Assembly: GCA_020725805.1 (NCBI GenBank)
Contig: DYEF01000004.1
Span: 1 to 32,420 of the forward strand
Length of the DNA: 32,420 nucleotides
Reading direction: 5' to 3'
From: Bdellovibrio sp.
Lineage (GTDB): Bacteria > Myxococcota > SpSt-1050
Part shown: positions 9,710 through 17,721 of the stretch, in pieces
How the letters are laid out: each line of letters begins with the position of its first letter
Position numbering within the stretch: the stretch's first letter is position 1
Translations under genes and position numbers: made by a program
Notes under the pieces: model-generated
Seen by the model: the letters and a program-made list of their open reading frames with translations, nothing else
Databases searched by the model: none
Told to the model about the DNA's origin: nothing

Positions 9710-9737
9710 ATTATACTATTATGCTCAGGTTTTTCAA
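9710..9737 (-). promoter_or_regulatory. Promoter for the HEFGH metalloprotease gene
   Basis: On the minus strand TTGAAA (9732-9737) and a perfect TATAAT (9710-9715) are 16 bases apart, giving a leader of about 30 bases before the ATG at 9670. It overlaps the end of the small frame that follows thiE, which suggests that the protease is transcribed on its own. Confidence 0.6.
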
Positions 9738-9910
9738 TCGGATTTTCCGGTTTTGTTGGTTTTATCAAACTTTGTTCTTATAAACGCATTAAAGGCTACT
9801 CTTTTCATAAACGACATAAGCGGTTCAATAAGAACCTTGTTCGCCCTCTTTCCGCTTATGATATGCTTATACAACAAAATTTTCTCCCTTACTGGCGACC
9901 TTTCAGGCAT
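9734..9910 (-). CDS. Possible small basic protein downstream of thiE (58 codons)
   Basis: A reading frame of 58 codons starts at ATG 9908-9910 inside the end of thiE and runs to TGA at 9734-9736, filling most of the gap between thiE and the next gene. The predicted peptide is basic and includes KHIISGKRANKVLIEPLMSF and MKRVAFNAFIRTKFDK. No ribosome site precedes the ATG, but AAGGGAG directly after the thiE stop would serve a TTG at about codon 12, giving a peptide of about 47 residues. I recognise no family. It could be a real short gene of the thi operon or a chance frame; the inverted repeat inside it argues for an RNA role as well. Confidence 0.35.
   Translation of the reverse strand: MPERSPVREKILLYKHIISGKRANKVLIEPLMSFMKRVAFNAFIRTKFDKTNKTGKSD
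9815..9860. repeat. Nested inverted repeats downstream of thiE
   Basis: CATAAGCGG (9815-9823) pairs perfectly with CCGCTTATG (9852-9860) across a 28-base loop. Inside lies a second perfect hairpin, GGTTC-AATAA-GAACC (9822-9836), which shares two bases with the outer arm, so the two folds compete. It is placed 28 bases after the thiE stop, where a terminator, RNA-processing site or attenuator would be expected, but there is no T tract. Confidence 0.5.
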
Positions 9911-10551
9911 TTATCAATTGTGTGTATAAGGCTCTTTACCTTTTCACTTATATCCTCAGCCTCTGTTATCTCCGTAACCATTGCAATCAGATTGGCGCCG
10001 ACACTGACAAGTTCGGGTATATGTCTCTCCTTTATTCCTCCCATAACGGAGAAAGGTACCTTTGCATATCCCTTTAATTCAGCGAGCCCGCCTGTTCCCA
10101 GAAAACGGGTATGCCCCTCTCTCGTCTTTGTCTCAAATACCGGTCCTATATTTATATAGTCAGCCCCCTCCTCCTGTGCCTTCAATATCTCATCCCTGTT
10201 GTGAGTCGAGGCACCGATAATCAGGTTTGGAGCTATCTGTTTTGCAGCATATACAGGGAGGTCCTCCTGACCGAGATGGACACCATCTGCATCAACGGCA
10301 AGGGCAATATCAACATAGTCATTGATAATAAGGAGCATTCCGAAACCGCCGGTAATCTCCCTTATCCTTTTTGCCTTTTCGAAAAACTTCCTCTTGTCAG
10401 AGAATTTGTCTCTGAACTGCACTATCCTTGCTCCGCCAAGCCCGATCGCCTTCACCACTTCCTCATCAGTCCTGCCCTTCGAGTGAATCTCGGATGTGAC
10501 AGGATACAGAAGTGCACTTTCAAATATTCTTAGTTTTTCTTCTCTGTTCAT
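9889..10551 (-). CDS. thiE: Thiamine-phosphate synthase
   Basis: The 220-residue TIM-barrel enzyme joins HMP pyrophosphate and the thiazole phosphate carboxylate to make thiamine phosphate. The motifs are RIVQFRDK (about 42-49, diphosphate contacts), INDYVDIALAVDADGVHLGQ (about 77-96), GASTHN, INIGPVFETKT and the phosphate-binding VMGGI. The length is normal for ThiE. The start codon overlaps the thiH stop by four bases (ATGA), indicating translational coupling. It is the last recognisable gene of thiSGHE. Confidence 0.94.
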   Translation of the reverse strand: MNREEKLRIFESALLYPVTSEIHSKGRTDEEVVKAIGLGGARIVQFRDKFSDKRKFFEKAKRIREITGGFGMLLIINDYVDIALAVDADGVHLGQEDLPVYAAKQIAPNLIIGASTHNRDEILKAQEEGADYINIGPVFETKTREGHTRFLGTGGLAELKGYAKVPFSVMGGIKERHIPELVSVGANLIAMVTEITEAEDISEKVKSLIHTIDKCLKGRQ

Positions 10552-11675
10552 ACTTCTCCCTTTACTCCCAGAAATGAACTGTCCCAGTCTTTCATAACTA
10601 CCTCGTAGCCGGTCGCCCTGATGACACCGGCAACCTGCGTCAGGTCCCTTGAGTCTTCCACATCAAACTGGTTTTCCGAATTAATATTCAGAGTATAGCC
10701 GCCCGGATTCGTCTTCGAACCCGCACTCATCTGGGTAATCCCGACACCTATTAGGGAATCCCTGATATGCGGCGGCTCTCTCGTCGAAAGTATCAGTCCG
10801 ACGTCCTCAAAGATATTTCTCAGGACACAGATTGCAAGCACAAGCTCCTCATCGCTTACAGGATACGGAATATCAAAATCTGCCGCACTCCTTCTTATCC
10901 TCGGGAACGATACCGTATAAAAGGCCTTCCAGTACTTTTTCATAAGATAATCCAGATGAAGGGCTGTAAGGTATGTCTCGAATCTGAAATCATTAAGCCC
11001 CATCAGAGAACCGATACCAAGCCGTCTGACACCTGCCCTTAGTCCGTACTCAGGGGTAATAAGCCTCCTGTAAAAGTCTGACTTGGGTCCCTTCTTGTGA
11101 TATCTCCTGTAAACCTCTTCATCATAAGTCTCCTGATACAATGTCAGCCCGTCGAGTCCGTTTTCTACAAGTATCCGGTACTCCTCTTCGCTCTGTGGAC
11201 CAACCTCCACCGAGACAGACGGAAACTTTTTGGAAATCTCTCTTATAATTTCTCTCAGATACTCCGTGCTGACCTCTCTTCTGTCCTCACCCGAGACAAG
11301 GAGTATATGCCTGAAGCCAAGTGAATAGAGTTTTGAGGCTTCGGCAAAAACCTCCCCGGCTTTCAGGGTCTTTATTTTATTATTCTTTGAAACACGGTAA
11401 CCGCAGTATTCGCAGTCATTTACACACTTATTGCTCAGATACAACGGGGCATACAGAAGAATATTATTGCCGAATCTTTGTCTTGTAATCTCTTTTGCCC
11501 TCTTTCTCAGGATATCCATATATGGTCTGACTTTATCGGAGAGCAATACGGGAAGGTCAGAAAGGGAAAAGGCATCTTTCGATAAAACGGACTCAACATC
11601 TTCAGTTGTAGTACCGTTTAAGACATCGTAGAATCTCCTTTTATCGACTTTACTGAGTAAATCGTAGAAACTCAT
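10548..11675 (-). CDS. thiH: 2-iminoacetate synthase (tyrosine lyase), radical SAM
   Basis: The 375-residue enzyme cleaves tyrosine to dehydroglycine (2-iminoacetate) and p-cresol for building the thiazole ring of thiamine. The radical SAM Fe-S motif is CVNDCEYC, with Cys84, Cys88 and Cys91, followed by GYRVSKNN. SVEVGPQSEEEY and GLDGLTLYQETYDEEVYRRYH are typical of ThiH, and the C-terminus includes SAGSKTNPGGY. ThiH replaces the oxygen-dependent glycine oxidase ThiO and is oxygen-sensitive. The gene begins three bases after the thiG stop. Confidence 0.96.
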   Translation of the reverse strand: MSFYDLLSKVDKRRFYDVLNGTTTEDVESVLSKDAFSLSDLPVLLSDKVRPYMDILRKRAKEITRQRFGNNILLYAPLYLSNKCVNDCEYCGYRVSKNNKIKTLKAGEVFAEASKLYSLGFRHILLVSGEDRREVSTEYLREIIREISKKFPSVSVEVGPQSEEEYRILVENGLDGLTLYQETYDEEVYRRYHKKGPKSDFYRRLITPEYGLRAGVRRLGIGSLMGLNDFRFETYLTALHLDYLMKKYWKAFYTVSFPRIRRSAADFDIPYPVSDEELVLAICVLRNIFEDVGLILSTREPPHIRDSLIGVGITQMSAGSKTNPGGYTLNINSENQFDVEDSRDLTQVAGVIRATGYEVVMKDWDSSFLGVKGEV

Positions 11676-11678
11676 CTC

Positions 11679-12449
11679 TTAAAATATCTGTCCCTTGAGC
11701 GGACTCGAGGCGCGTGCATATACGCTCCTGGAGGGGATACCCGAGAGAAATCCTTTCCTTCCGGCAATTACTGCCTCTTTTATGGCTTCCGCCATAAGTA
11801 CCGGGTCTTTTGCCGTAGCGATACAGGTATTCACGAGTACAGCATCGGCACCGATTTCCATTGCATAGGCAGCGTGTGAAGGTGCCCCGATTCCGGCATC
11901 CACAACTACAGGGACATTGGAATTTTCTATAATTATCCTTATGGCATCTTCAGTCCTTATTCCCCTGTTCGAACCGATGGGAGAACCGAGCGGCATTACC
12001 GTTGCACAACCAAGATCTTCGAGTTTTTTGGCAAGTACAGGGTCAGCCGGCATATACGGAAGGACAGTAAATCCGTCCTCAATCATCATCTTTGCCGCAA
12101 GAAATGTCTCGACAGGGTCGGGCAAAAGACTCCTCGGGTCTGGCGTAACCTCAAGTTTGACCCAGTCTGTCTCCAGAATCTCCCGGGCAATCTGGGCTAC
12201 CTTCAATGCCTCTTTCGCATCTTTTGCTCCCGAGGTATTCGGAAGAAGAAAATACTTTTTTCTGTCGATTGCCTTAAGTATAGGCTCCTCTTTATTTGTA
12301 ATATCCACCCTTCTGACTGCAACCGTTACAATCTCTGCACCTGATGACTCGAGGGTGCTTTTTAAGATCTCAGATGAGGCAAATTTGCCCGTACCAATCA
12401 GCAGCCTCGAACTGAATTCTCGGTTTGCAATAACAAGAGGGTTATCCAT
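11679..12449 (-). CDS. thiG: Thiazole synthase
   Basis: The 256-residue TIM-barrel enzyme condenses deoxyxylulose-5-phosphate, iminoacetate and the sulfur of ThiS thiocarboxylate into the thiazole. The Schiff-base Lys98 lies in [16 protein letters not shown]. Phosphate-binding segments are [12 protein letters not shown] and [20 protein letters not shown]. The length matches the family. The start overlaps the thiS stop by one base (TGATG). Confidence 0.97.
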   Translation of the reverse strand: MDNPLVIANREFSSRLLIGTGKFASSEILKSTLESSGAEIVTVAVRRVDITNKEEPILKAIDRKKYFLLPNTSGAKDAKEALKVAQIAREILETDWVKLEVTPDPRSLLPDPVETFLAAKMMIEDGFTVLPYMPADPVLAKKLEDLGCATVMPLGSPIGSNRGIRTEDAIRIIIENSNVPVVVDAGIGAPSHAAYAMEIGADAVLVNTCIATAKDPVLMAEAIKEAVIAGRKGFLSGIPSRSVYARASSPLKGQIF

Positions 12450-12661
12450 CAGCCACCTCCGACCATTGTAATAATATCCACCTTATCCCCTTCCTTTATA
12501 ACAAAGTCACTGAAATTCCTCTTCCTTACAATATCGCCGTTTACGCAGACAGCAATTCCTTCTTCCGGGATATTCAGCCTTGAAAGAAGCTCACTGACAC
12601 TAAAAGAATCGGATTCAAAAATAAACTCTCTGTCGTTAACGGTTATTCTTATTTTAGTCAT
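12449..12661 (-). CDS. thiS: Sulfur carrier protein ThiS
   Basis: The 70-residue ubiquitin-fold protein ends in VGGG. Its terminal Gly carboxylate is adenylated and turned into a thiocarboxylate that gives sulfur to Thi[23 protein letters not shown] and [12 protein letters not shown] are typical of ThiS. GGAG lies eight bases before the ATG. It is the first gene of thiSGHE. The activating enzyme ThiF is not in this window. Confidence 0.94.
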   Translation of the reverse strand: MTKIRITVNDREFIFESDSFSVSELLSRLNIPEEGIAVCVNGDIVRKRNFSDFVIKEGDKVDIITMVGGG

Positions 12662-12693
12662 TAAGCCACTCCGTCATCACACATACCGGAAAA

Positions 12694-12722
12694 TAAATAA
12701 TACCAATTGAGTTATATGTAAA
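12694..12722 (-). promoter_or_regulatory. Candidate promoter for thiSGHE
   Basis: On the minus strand TTTACA (12717-12722) and TATTTA (12694-12699) are 17 bases apart, giving a leader of about 30 bases. The -10 is weak, and an alternative pair, TTGTAT-N18-TATAAC, lies slightly upstream. The 87-base gap is too short for a TPP riboswitch, and its conserved core is absent. Confidence 0.3.
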
Positions 12723-12736
12723 CAGGTTTTTTATAT
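12707..12736 (+). promoter_or_regulatory. Candidate promoter for the DUF2007-like gene
   Basis: TTGAGT (12707-12712) and TTATAT (12731-12736) are 18 bases apart on the + strand. Transcription would begin near 12743, which fits translation from the ATG at 12767 better than from 12749. It overlaps the thi promoter region, so the two directions may compete. Confidence 0.3.
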
Positions 12737-12766
12737 ACAATTGCAAAAATGCTTAAAATCCGGGGT

Positions 12767-13117
12767 ATGAAGTTCCTCTGCTCCCCAAAAGATGATATCG
12801 AACTTGGATTTATCAGAAGTATTTTTGAGAGCGAAAACATCAGTTATATGATACAGAACAAGCATTTCGGCCAGCTCTATACAGGTATTCAGATAGAAGC
12901 ATTTAACCAAAAAAGGATATATGTCGATGAAGGTGATAATGAAAAGGCAGTGGAACTACTCAAAGAATTCAGGACTAACGATAGTACCGACACAGGAGAT
13001 AGTAAAATAACTTGTTTGGATAAAATCCGTTTTTTTACCGAATTTATCCTTTTTGGCCGGATTATTCCAAAGAGAAGAAGAAAGATAAAAGATTTAAAGG
13101 ACTCTGAAAAAGAATAG
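12767..13117 (+). CDS. DUF2007-like small protein (putative signal-transducing domain)
   Basis: The predicted 116-residue protein opens with MKFLCSPKDDIELGFIRSIF and continues with a QNKHFGQLYTGIQIEAF segment and IYVDEGDNEKAVELLKEF. This is the layout of DUF2007 proteins: a beta-alpha-beta unit comparing an extracted address with a later strand-helix pair. A basic tail (RRRKIKDLK) follows, giving a length somewhat above the usual 70-90 residues. An upstream ATG at 12749 would add six residues. I prefer 12767 because the family starts there and the promoter would leave almost no leader for 12749, although neither start has a well-spaced ribosome site. It is divergent from thiS. The role is unknown. 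Confidence 0.65.
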   Translation: MKFLCSPKDDIELGFIRSIFESENISYMIQNKHFGQLYTGIQIEAFNQKRIYVDEGDNEKAVELLKEFRTNDSTDTGDSKITCLDKIRFFTEFILFGRIIPKRRRKIKDLKDSEKE

Positions 13118-13249
13118 AGAACCAACCCGGGAAGAGACCGTAAGAAAAGTCTTATCAGCGTTTAATTTTTACCTATATAATCTTTTAAGCAGATCTTCAG
13201 GCAAATATTTATTAACTCCTGTAAGACCTCTCAGAATATACACAGACCT

Positions 13250-15826
13250 TTACGGGGCCGTGCACTGCATACCTGAATTAATCCCAATATCAGTAATTAT
13301 GAAATTAGGAACAACCGGTGCATTTACCGATATGGTCTTCTGCACCATAGGATAATCGGTAATACTCAGATTAAAAAGCAGTCTTACAAAATTCAGTTCG
13401 GACGGGAGTCCGGACGGACAGTTGCCCGGCACTTTCCCCGAGCTATCGGTCTTCACCGCCCACAAATCGTACCCGCCTGTAAAAGAATTAGTTCTTCCAA
13501 AAGCAATAAAACCGCCGTCATAAGATGGTAATGCATTTACGAACATATCCCAGTTTGCCCCGCCATAGGAACTCTGCCAGAAGATATTCTGTCCATCCTT
13601 TGAAATGTTCATCAACAGCCCTTCATATGAATTAGTACTAGATGCAGTCTGTCCTGAAATTATATAACCGTTTGAGGAAGGGACCATATTGATCAGGATA
13701 TTGGCTTTATCATCTCCGTAGGTATTCGACCAGTATCCGGTAAAGTCGTTATTGTAAAACATTACTGCCACGTCTTCCTGCCCCTTCCCCGACGAATTTG
13801 TAAATCCGCCGATTATATAACCGTTTGAAAGAGGAATGACAGTCTTTCCGTTGTCACTGCCGCTCCCGCCGAAATTCACAGCCTTATTCAGACTGCCATC
13901 CGCATTGAATCGCACGAGCAGAAAATCCGAATTGTTGAGCGATGTTGAACCCCCGGCTACATACCCTCCATCCGGTGCCGGGTACAATGAAAACGTATAT
14001 TCTGATTCGACAGCGCCGGGATTAGAACTGTTTTTATAGGTATAACTGTTACCCCATACATACTGACCCTGAGAATTCAGCCTGATGAGAAGAATATCGG
14101 AGTCATTGTTAATCAGCTGGTTACCCATAACAAGATATCCGTCATTTACTTTCAGTACCGTCTTCCCTTCCTCAGAATTAAGAGAGGAGTACACATAATG
14201 CCACTGAAGATTACCTGTATCGGAGACCTTAAAAACCAGTAAATCTTTTCCCGAACTCGCCGTCTTCACAGCACCTGTAATAATGTATGATATATCTCCG
14301 TCAGAAGAGACATCAACTATTGCCGAATTCACAAAATAAGAATTTACACTATTCACATCTGTAAATTTCTTCGACCAGATTATATTTCCGTTAACATCCA
14401 GCCTTACCATCAATATAACCGAATTACTGTTACCAGAGATAAAATATCCGCCTTTACCGCCGTCAACAGTGACTATGGCACCGGCCTCTTCGTTTATATT
14501 ACCAAGTCCGTATGTCTTCGGAAAATAACTATAGGTCTCACAGCCGTCAGCACGGCTGAAGTTATCATCAATCCATCCTACAATACACTTGTCGTAATCA
14601 CATTTCCCGTTGTTACAGAGCGAACTAACCACATGCATTTCTTTTGCATCACATATCTTATTGCAATCCCCGCAATTACCAATATCTTTCAAAAGGTTAA
14701 CCTCACACCCGTTGGTATTGTCTCCGTCACAATTGGCATAATTTATTTCACAGAGACTAATACCGCAATAATATTTATTAAATCCCGGCAGACACTTGTA
14801 CTCACTAACGTTAGGCCAGTTTTTCTTTGTGCAGTTATTATCGCAGTCGCCACAGTACTCCACTGAATTAAGTTCCTTTTCACAACCGCTGATGTAATTC
14901 TTATCACAATCCCCGTAGGGGAAGTTGCAGCCTGAAATCTTACATACCTTATTTTCACAAATTGTTGTTCCGTTTGCCACCTTACATTCATTCCCGCAGG
15001 AACCGCAGTTCTTTACATCCGAGGCTATATTTGTCTCACAGCCATCGGTCCAGTCATAGTCGCAATTCCCGTATCCGTCATAACAGAGGCACTTATTCGA
15101 CTCACACTTCGCATTAATCCCGCATAAGCCGCAACTGCCGCCGCACCCGTCATCGCCGCACTGTTTGTTCGTACAGCTTGGAGTACAGTTCTTACACTTC
15201 CCGTTGCTGCAACCGTACTGACACTGAACGGTTTTATAATTATACTCACAATGGTCAACCTTACATTCTCCTGCATTATCAAAGACCTTCAGTGTAACGG
15301 CATCAATACAGACATTATCCGGCGGAAGATTACAATATTTCTCGGGACTCCATTCATAACAATTCGTATTGGCATTAAATATGCATTCTTTGAATATTTC
15401 CTTGTTTACACAATACTTTTCACCTTTACTGCACTCATTTATGCATCCGGTATCCCCTATATCGCTTATGTCCTGAACATCTGAAATGTCAGAGATATCT
15501 GATATGTCAGCAAGCACATCACTTCCAACTGTATCGGGATATACATCTGTGATGTTCTCGTAATCTGTATCAGGGTTTATATCTCCGGCATCCTTAATAT
15601 CCGGATCTTCCGGCCCGTCACTTAAGCCGTTGTCAGCATCTGCGGTAATCCTTCCGGTATCTTCTTTACCAAACCTGCACACACCCTCTTTGGAACAAAA
15701 CTGCCCTGACGGACAGTTATTCTTCTCGGGACTGCAGGGTGCACCCTCAATATCCACAGAACAATTGTATCCTGATATTATCAGAAAAAGAAAGGCCAGT
15801 ATAAAGAGAATATTATTGTATCTCAT
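13250..15826 (-). CDS. Putative lipoprotein with Asp-rich linker, Cys-rich repeats and propeller-like C-terminus
   Basis: The 858-residue exported protein begins with a hydrophobic leader ending in SGYNC (Cys22), a lipobox with unusual Asn at -1. Residues 31-50 hold a small Cys module, and 55-127 an Asp-rich linker with repeated ISDISD units. Residues about 128-430 are Cys-rich, including CTPSCTNKQCGDDGCGGSCG, then repeats with NCD-x-D-x-x-x-GCE and NCG-x-C at about 254, 306 and 366, a pattern well known from myxobacterial exported proteins. Residues about 440-830 contain seven or so units of about 50 residues with DGGY-(V/I)-x-x-G and a later W or L-D-x-x-G, a likely beta-propeller. Ligand and role are unknown. 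GGAGG precedes the ATG. Confidence 0.72.
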   Translation of the reverse strand: MRYNNILFILAFLFLIISGYNCSVDIEGAPCSPEKNNCPSGQFCSKEGVCRFGKEDTGRITADADNGLSDGPEDPDIKDAGDINPDTDYENITDVYPDTVGSDVLADISDISDISDVQDISDIGDTGCINECSKGEKYCVNKEIFKECIFNANTNCYEWSPEKYCNLPPDNVCIDAVTLKVFDNAGECKVDHCEYNYKTVQCQYGCSNGKCKNCTPSCTNKQCGDDGCGGSCGLCGINAKCESNKCLCYDGYGNCDYDWTDGCETNIASDVKNCGSCGNECKVANGTTICENKVCKISGCNFPYGDCDKNYISGCEKELNSVEYCGDCDNNCTKKNWPNVSEYKCLPGFNKYYCGISLCEINYANCDGDNTNGCEVNLLKDIGNCGDCNKICDAKEMHVVSSLCNNGKCDYDKCIVGWIDDNFSRADGCETYSYFPKTYGLGNINEEAGAIVTVDGGKGGYFISGNSNSVILMVRLDVNGNIIWSKKFTDVNSVNSYFVNSAIVDVSSDGDISYIITGAVKTASSGKDLLVFKVSDTGNLQWHYVYSSLNSEEGKTVLKVNDGYLVMGNQLINNDSDILLIRLNSQGQYVWGNSYTYKNSSNPGAVESEYTFSLYPAPDGGYVAGGSTSLNNSDFLLVRFNADGSLNKAVNFGGSGSDNGKTVIPLSNGYIIGGFTNSSGKGQEDVAVMFYNNDFTGYWSNTYGDDKANILINMVPSSNGYIISGQTASSTNSYEGLLMNISKDGQNIFWQSSYGGANWDMFVNALPSYDGGFIAFGRTNSFTGGYDLWAVKTDSSGKVPGNCPSGLPSELNFVRLLFNLSITDYPMVQKTISVNAPVVPNFIITDIGINSGMQCTAP

Positions 15827-15847
15827 TGGTTACAACCTCCATACTCT

Positions 15848-15877
15848 ATTTTAACACAAAGTTAATGTTATTTACAA
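15848..15877 (-). promoter_or_regulatory. Candidate promoter for the 858-residue putative lipoprotein
   Basis: On the minus strand TTGTAA (15872-15877) and TAAAAT (15848-15853) are 18 bases apart; shifting the -10 to TTAAAA gives 17. The leader would be only about 15 bases and would consist mainly of the GGAGG ribosome site. Confidence 0.42.
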
Positions 15878-15976
15878 CTCTTTTCATTTCTTCGGAGAAA
15901 AGACGGTTTGTTGCACAGATGACATAGTTTTTCAGTAATATGCTGTAAACCTCAGATGCTACTATACAATCTGGTT

Positions 15977-16819
15977 TTACAGAGATTTCAGAGTCTCCAT
16001 TACACTCCTGATTATATCATCAGGAGTCGATGCGCCGGCTGTTACACCGACCTTTTTTACTCCCGCAAAAGACCTTCTGTCAAGCTCCTTTTCCGTTTCA
16101 ATGTGAATTACCTTATCGCAGTATTCTTTCGAAATCTCATAGAGACGCTTTGTATTGGCACTGTTCTTCCCGCCGATTACAACCATTATATCGACTTCCT
16201 TTGCTATCTTTATTGCCTCATCCTGCCTGATTTTTGTTGCATCGCAGATAGTATTAAAAACCCGCGTCTCCCTGAATCCGGCAACAAGACGGCGAACAAT
16301 ATCAACGAAATCCTCTTTGCTCTGTGTGGTCTGGGCGAGTATTCCCACCTTCGATGATTTAATAAAACCAAAATCTTTTACTGACTTGTCAACTACCGCG
16401 ATATTGCTGTTTGCCGAATATGACACCAGACCTATTACCTCCGGATGATTTTTATCACCAAAGAGTATTATAAAATAATTTTCCCTGCTCAGCTTCTTAA
16501 TAACATTCTGCGGGAACTTCACATAAGGACAGGTTGCATTGACTACAAAACACCTTTTGGCTTCCAGTTTCCTGATATCCTCCTCAGACCTGCCGTGTGC
16601 AGAGACAATAACAACACTTCCGGGCTCTATTCTGTCCACATCGGTAACAACTTTCAGACCTTTATTCTTCAGCCTTTTTACCACCTGCGGATTATGTATG
16701 ATATCGCCCAGCGAATATATCCTTTCTCTTCTGTGTTCCTTCAGCACCTTCCCGGCAATCTCAACCGCCCTTTTGACCCCGAAGCAGTATCCGGCATTTC
16801 CGGCAAGAATTATTTCCAT
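15977..16819 (-). CDS. ispH: 4-hydroxy-3-methylbut-2-enyl diphosphate reductase
   Basis: The 280-residue Fe-S enzyme performs the last step of the MEP pathway, reducing HMBPP to IPP and DMAPP. The three cluster cysteines are Cys12 in AGYCFGVKRAV, Cys97 in NATCPYVK and Cys192 in NTICDAT, the same spacing as in E. coli IspH. VSAHGRSEED, IGGKNSANTKRLYEI and GVTAGASTPDDII are also family motifs. The start overlaps the cmk stop by ten bases, so the two are one transcript. The 150 bases downstream hold the next gene's promoter and no clear terminator. Confidence 0.97.
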   Translation of the reverse strand: MEIILAGNAGYCFGVKRAVEIAGKVLKEHRRERIYSLGDIIHNPQVVKRLKNKGLKVVTDVDRIEPGSVVIVSAHGRSEEDIRKLEAKRCFVVNATCPYVKFPQNVIKKLSRENYFIILFGDKNHPEVIGLVSYSANSNIAVVDKSVKDFGFIKSSKVGILAQTTQSKEDFVDIVRRLVAGFRETRVFNTICDATKIRQDEAIKIAKEVDIMVVIGGKNSANTKRLYEISKEYCDKVIHIETEKELDRRSFAGVKKVGVTAGASTPDDIIRSVMETLKSL

Positions 16820-17472
16820 CTCTTTTTTACCTCGGCGTATAAGAGTTCGACCATCTCATCAATACCGATATTATCTGTGTTGATAAGGATTGCATCCTCC
16901 GCCATCCTCAAAGGCGCAACATCTCTTTTAGAATCCTGCAGATCCCTCTTTCTGGCGTCCTCAAGCACCTTATCGAAATCCGCTTCTATCCCCTTTAACC
17001 GCAACTCCAGCTGTCTTCTCTTTGCCCTGATTTCGATGGAGGCGTCCAGATAGAATTTAATATCTGCGTAAGGAAATATTACTGTCCCCATATCGCGACC
17101 TTCTGCAACGATATTCCTCGATTCTGCGAATCTCCTCTGAACATCTACAAGGGCCTCTCTTACCTTTTTCAGTTTTGCAACATCAGATGAACCTGTTGAT
17201 ATCTCCGGCAACCTTATCAGTTCCGTAACATCCTCGCCGTTTGCATAGACCTTTCTTGTTCCGTTTTCAACCCTGAAATCAATATCAAGGGAACCGGCAA
17301 TATCTGCAACACCTTCCTCATTATCCCATAAGATTCCCTTTTTTTTTGCAATATACGCAATAGAACGATATATCGCTCCCGTATCCAGATGAAAGAAACC
17401 GAGCTTTTCTGCCAGTAATTTTGCCGCTGTGCTCTTTCCGGAACCTGCCGGCCCGTCTATGGTAACTATCAC
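16810..17472 (-). CDS. cmk: Cytidylate kinase
   Basis: The 220-residue nucleoside monophosphate kinase phosphorylates CMP and dCMP using ATP. The P-loop is GPAGSGKST (residues 7-15), followed by LDTGAIYRSIAY and the bacterial CMP kinase motif GRDMGTVIFPYADIKFYLDA. RDLQDSKRDVAPLRMAEDA is characteristic of Cmk. Translation starts at GTG with GAGGAGG five bases upstream. The cmk-ispH arrangement is seen in other deltaproteobacteria-like genomes. Confidence 0.97.
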   Translation of the reverse strand: MIVTIDGPAGSGKSTAAKLLAEKLGFFHLDTGAIYRSIAYIAKKKGILWDNEEGVADIAGSLDIDFRVENGTRKVYANGEDVTELIRLPEISTGSSDVAKLKKVREALVDVQRRFAESRNIVAEGRDMGTVIFPYADIKFYLDASIEIRAKRRQLELRLKGIEADFDKVLEDARKRDLQDSKRDVAPLRMAEDAILINTDNIGIDEMVELLYAEVKKRWK

Positions 17473-17505
17473 AAAGTCCTCCTCTGTATAATTATCGGAG
17501 TAAGA

Positions 17506-17534
17506 TTTATACCAAAGGCAATATTAATTTACAA
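17506..17534 (-). promoter_or_regulatory. Promoter for cmk-ispH
   Basis: On the minus strand TTGTAA (17529-17534) and TATAAA (17506-17511) are exactly 17 bases apart, with a leader of about 25 bases to the GTG. The divergent gap (17473-17721) otherwise holds only the promoter of the MopE-like gene and non-coding AT-rich sequence. Confidence 0.5.
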
Positions 17535-17670
17535 GACCAAAGAAGACAGACTTTTTGCAAGCCGGGGGTCCGTGATTACAAAGGCATATGCCGGAATTCA
17601 GTTTATGGTCTTATAACTGTATTTTAACATAATATTTATTTTGCCTGACAGGATGTCCTTTTTTTCTTTG

Positions 17671-17699
17671 TTGATTTTGCAGTCATTAAAATTTATAAT
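17671..17699 (+). promoter_or_regulatory. Promoter for the MopE-like lipoprotein gene
   Basis: TTGATT (17671-17676) and a perfect TATAAT (17694-17699) are 17 bases apart. Transcription would start near 17706, with GGAGG at 17711-17715 and the ATG at 17722, leaving a very short leader. Confidence 0.6.
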
Positions 17700-17721
17700 G
17701 TAAATATACAGGAGGCGGAAA

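Noticed and set aside
12662-12748. Possible TPP riboswitch before thiS
   Set aside because: The gap is only 87 bases, and neither the CTGAGA core nor the second conserved helix is present on the minus strand.
13118-13249. Terminator between the convergent DUF2007-like and 858-residue genes
   Set aside because: TAAGA-AAAG-TCTTA is the best stem, but it has only five AT-rich pairs and no adjoining T tract; nothing else was seen in this gap.
15887-15902. TTTCT-TCGG-AGAAA hairpin after ispH
   Set aside because: It has five mostly A-T pairs and no T tract on the minus strand, so it is too weak to call a terminator.
17661-17670. T-run after GACA-GGA-TGTC (17647-17657) as a terminator
   Set aside because: The stem has only four pairs, and no + strand gene upstream needs a terminator; it lies just before the promoter of the MopE-like gene.
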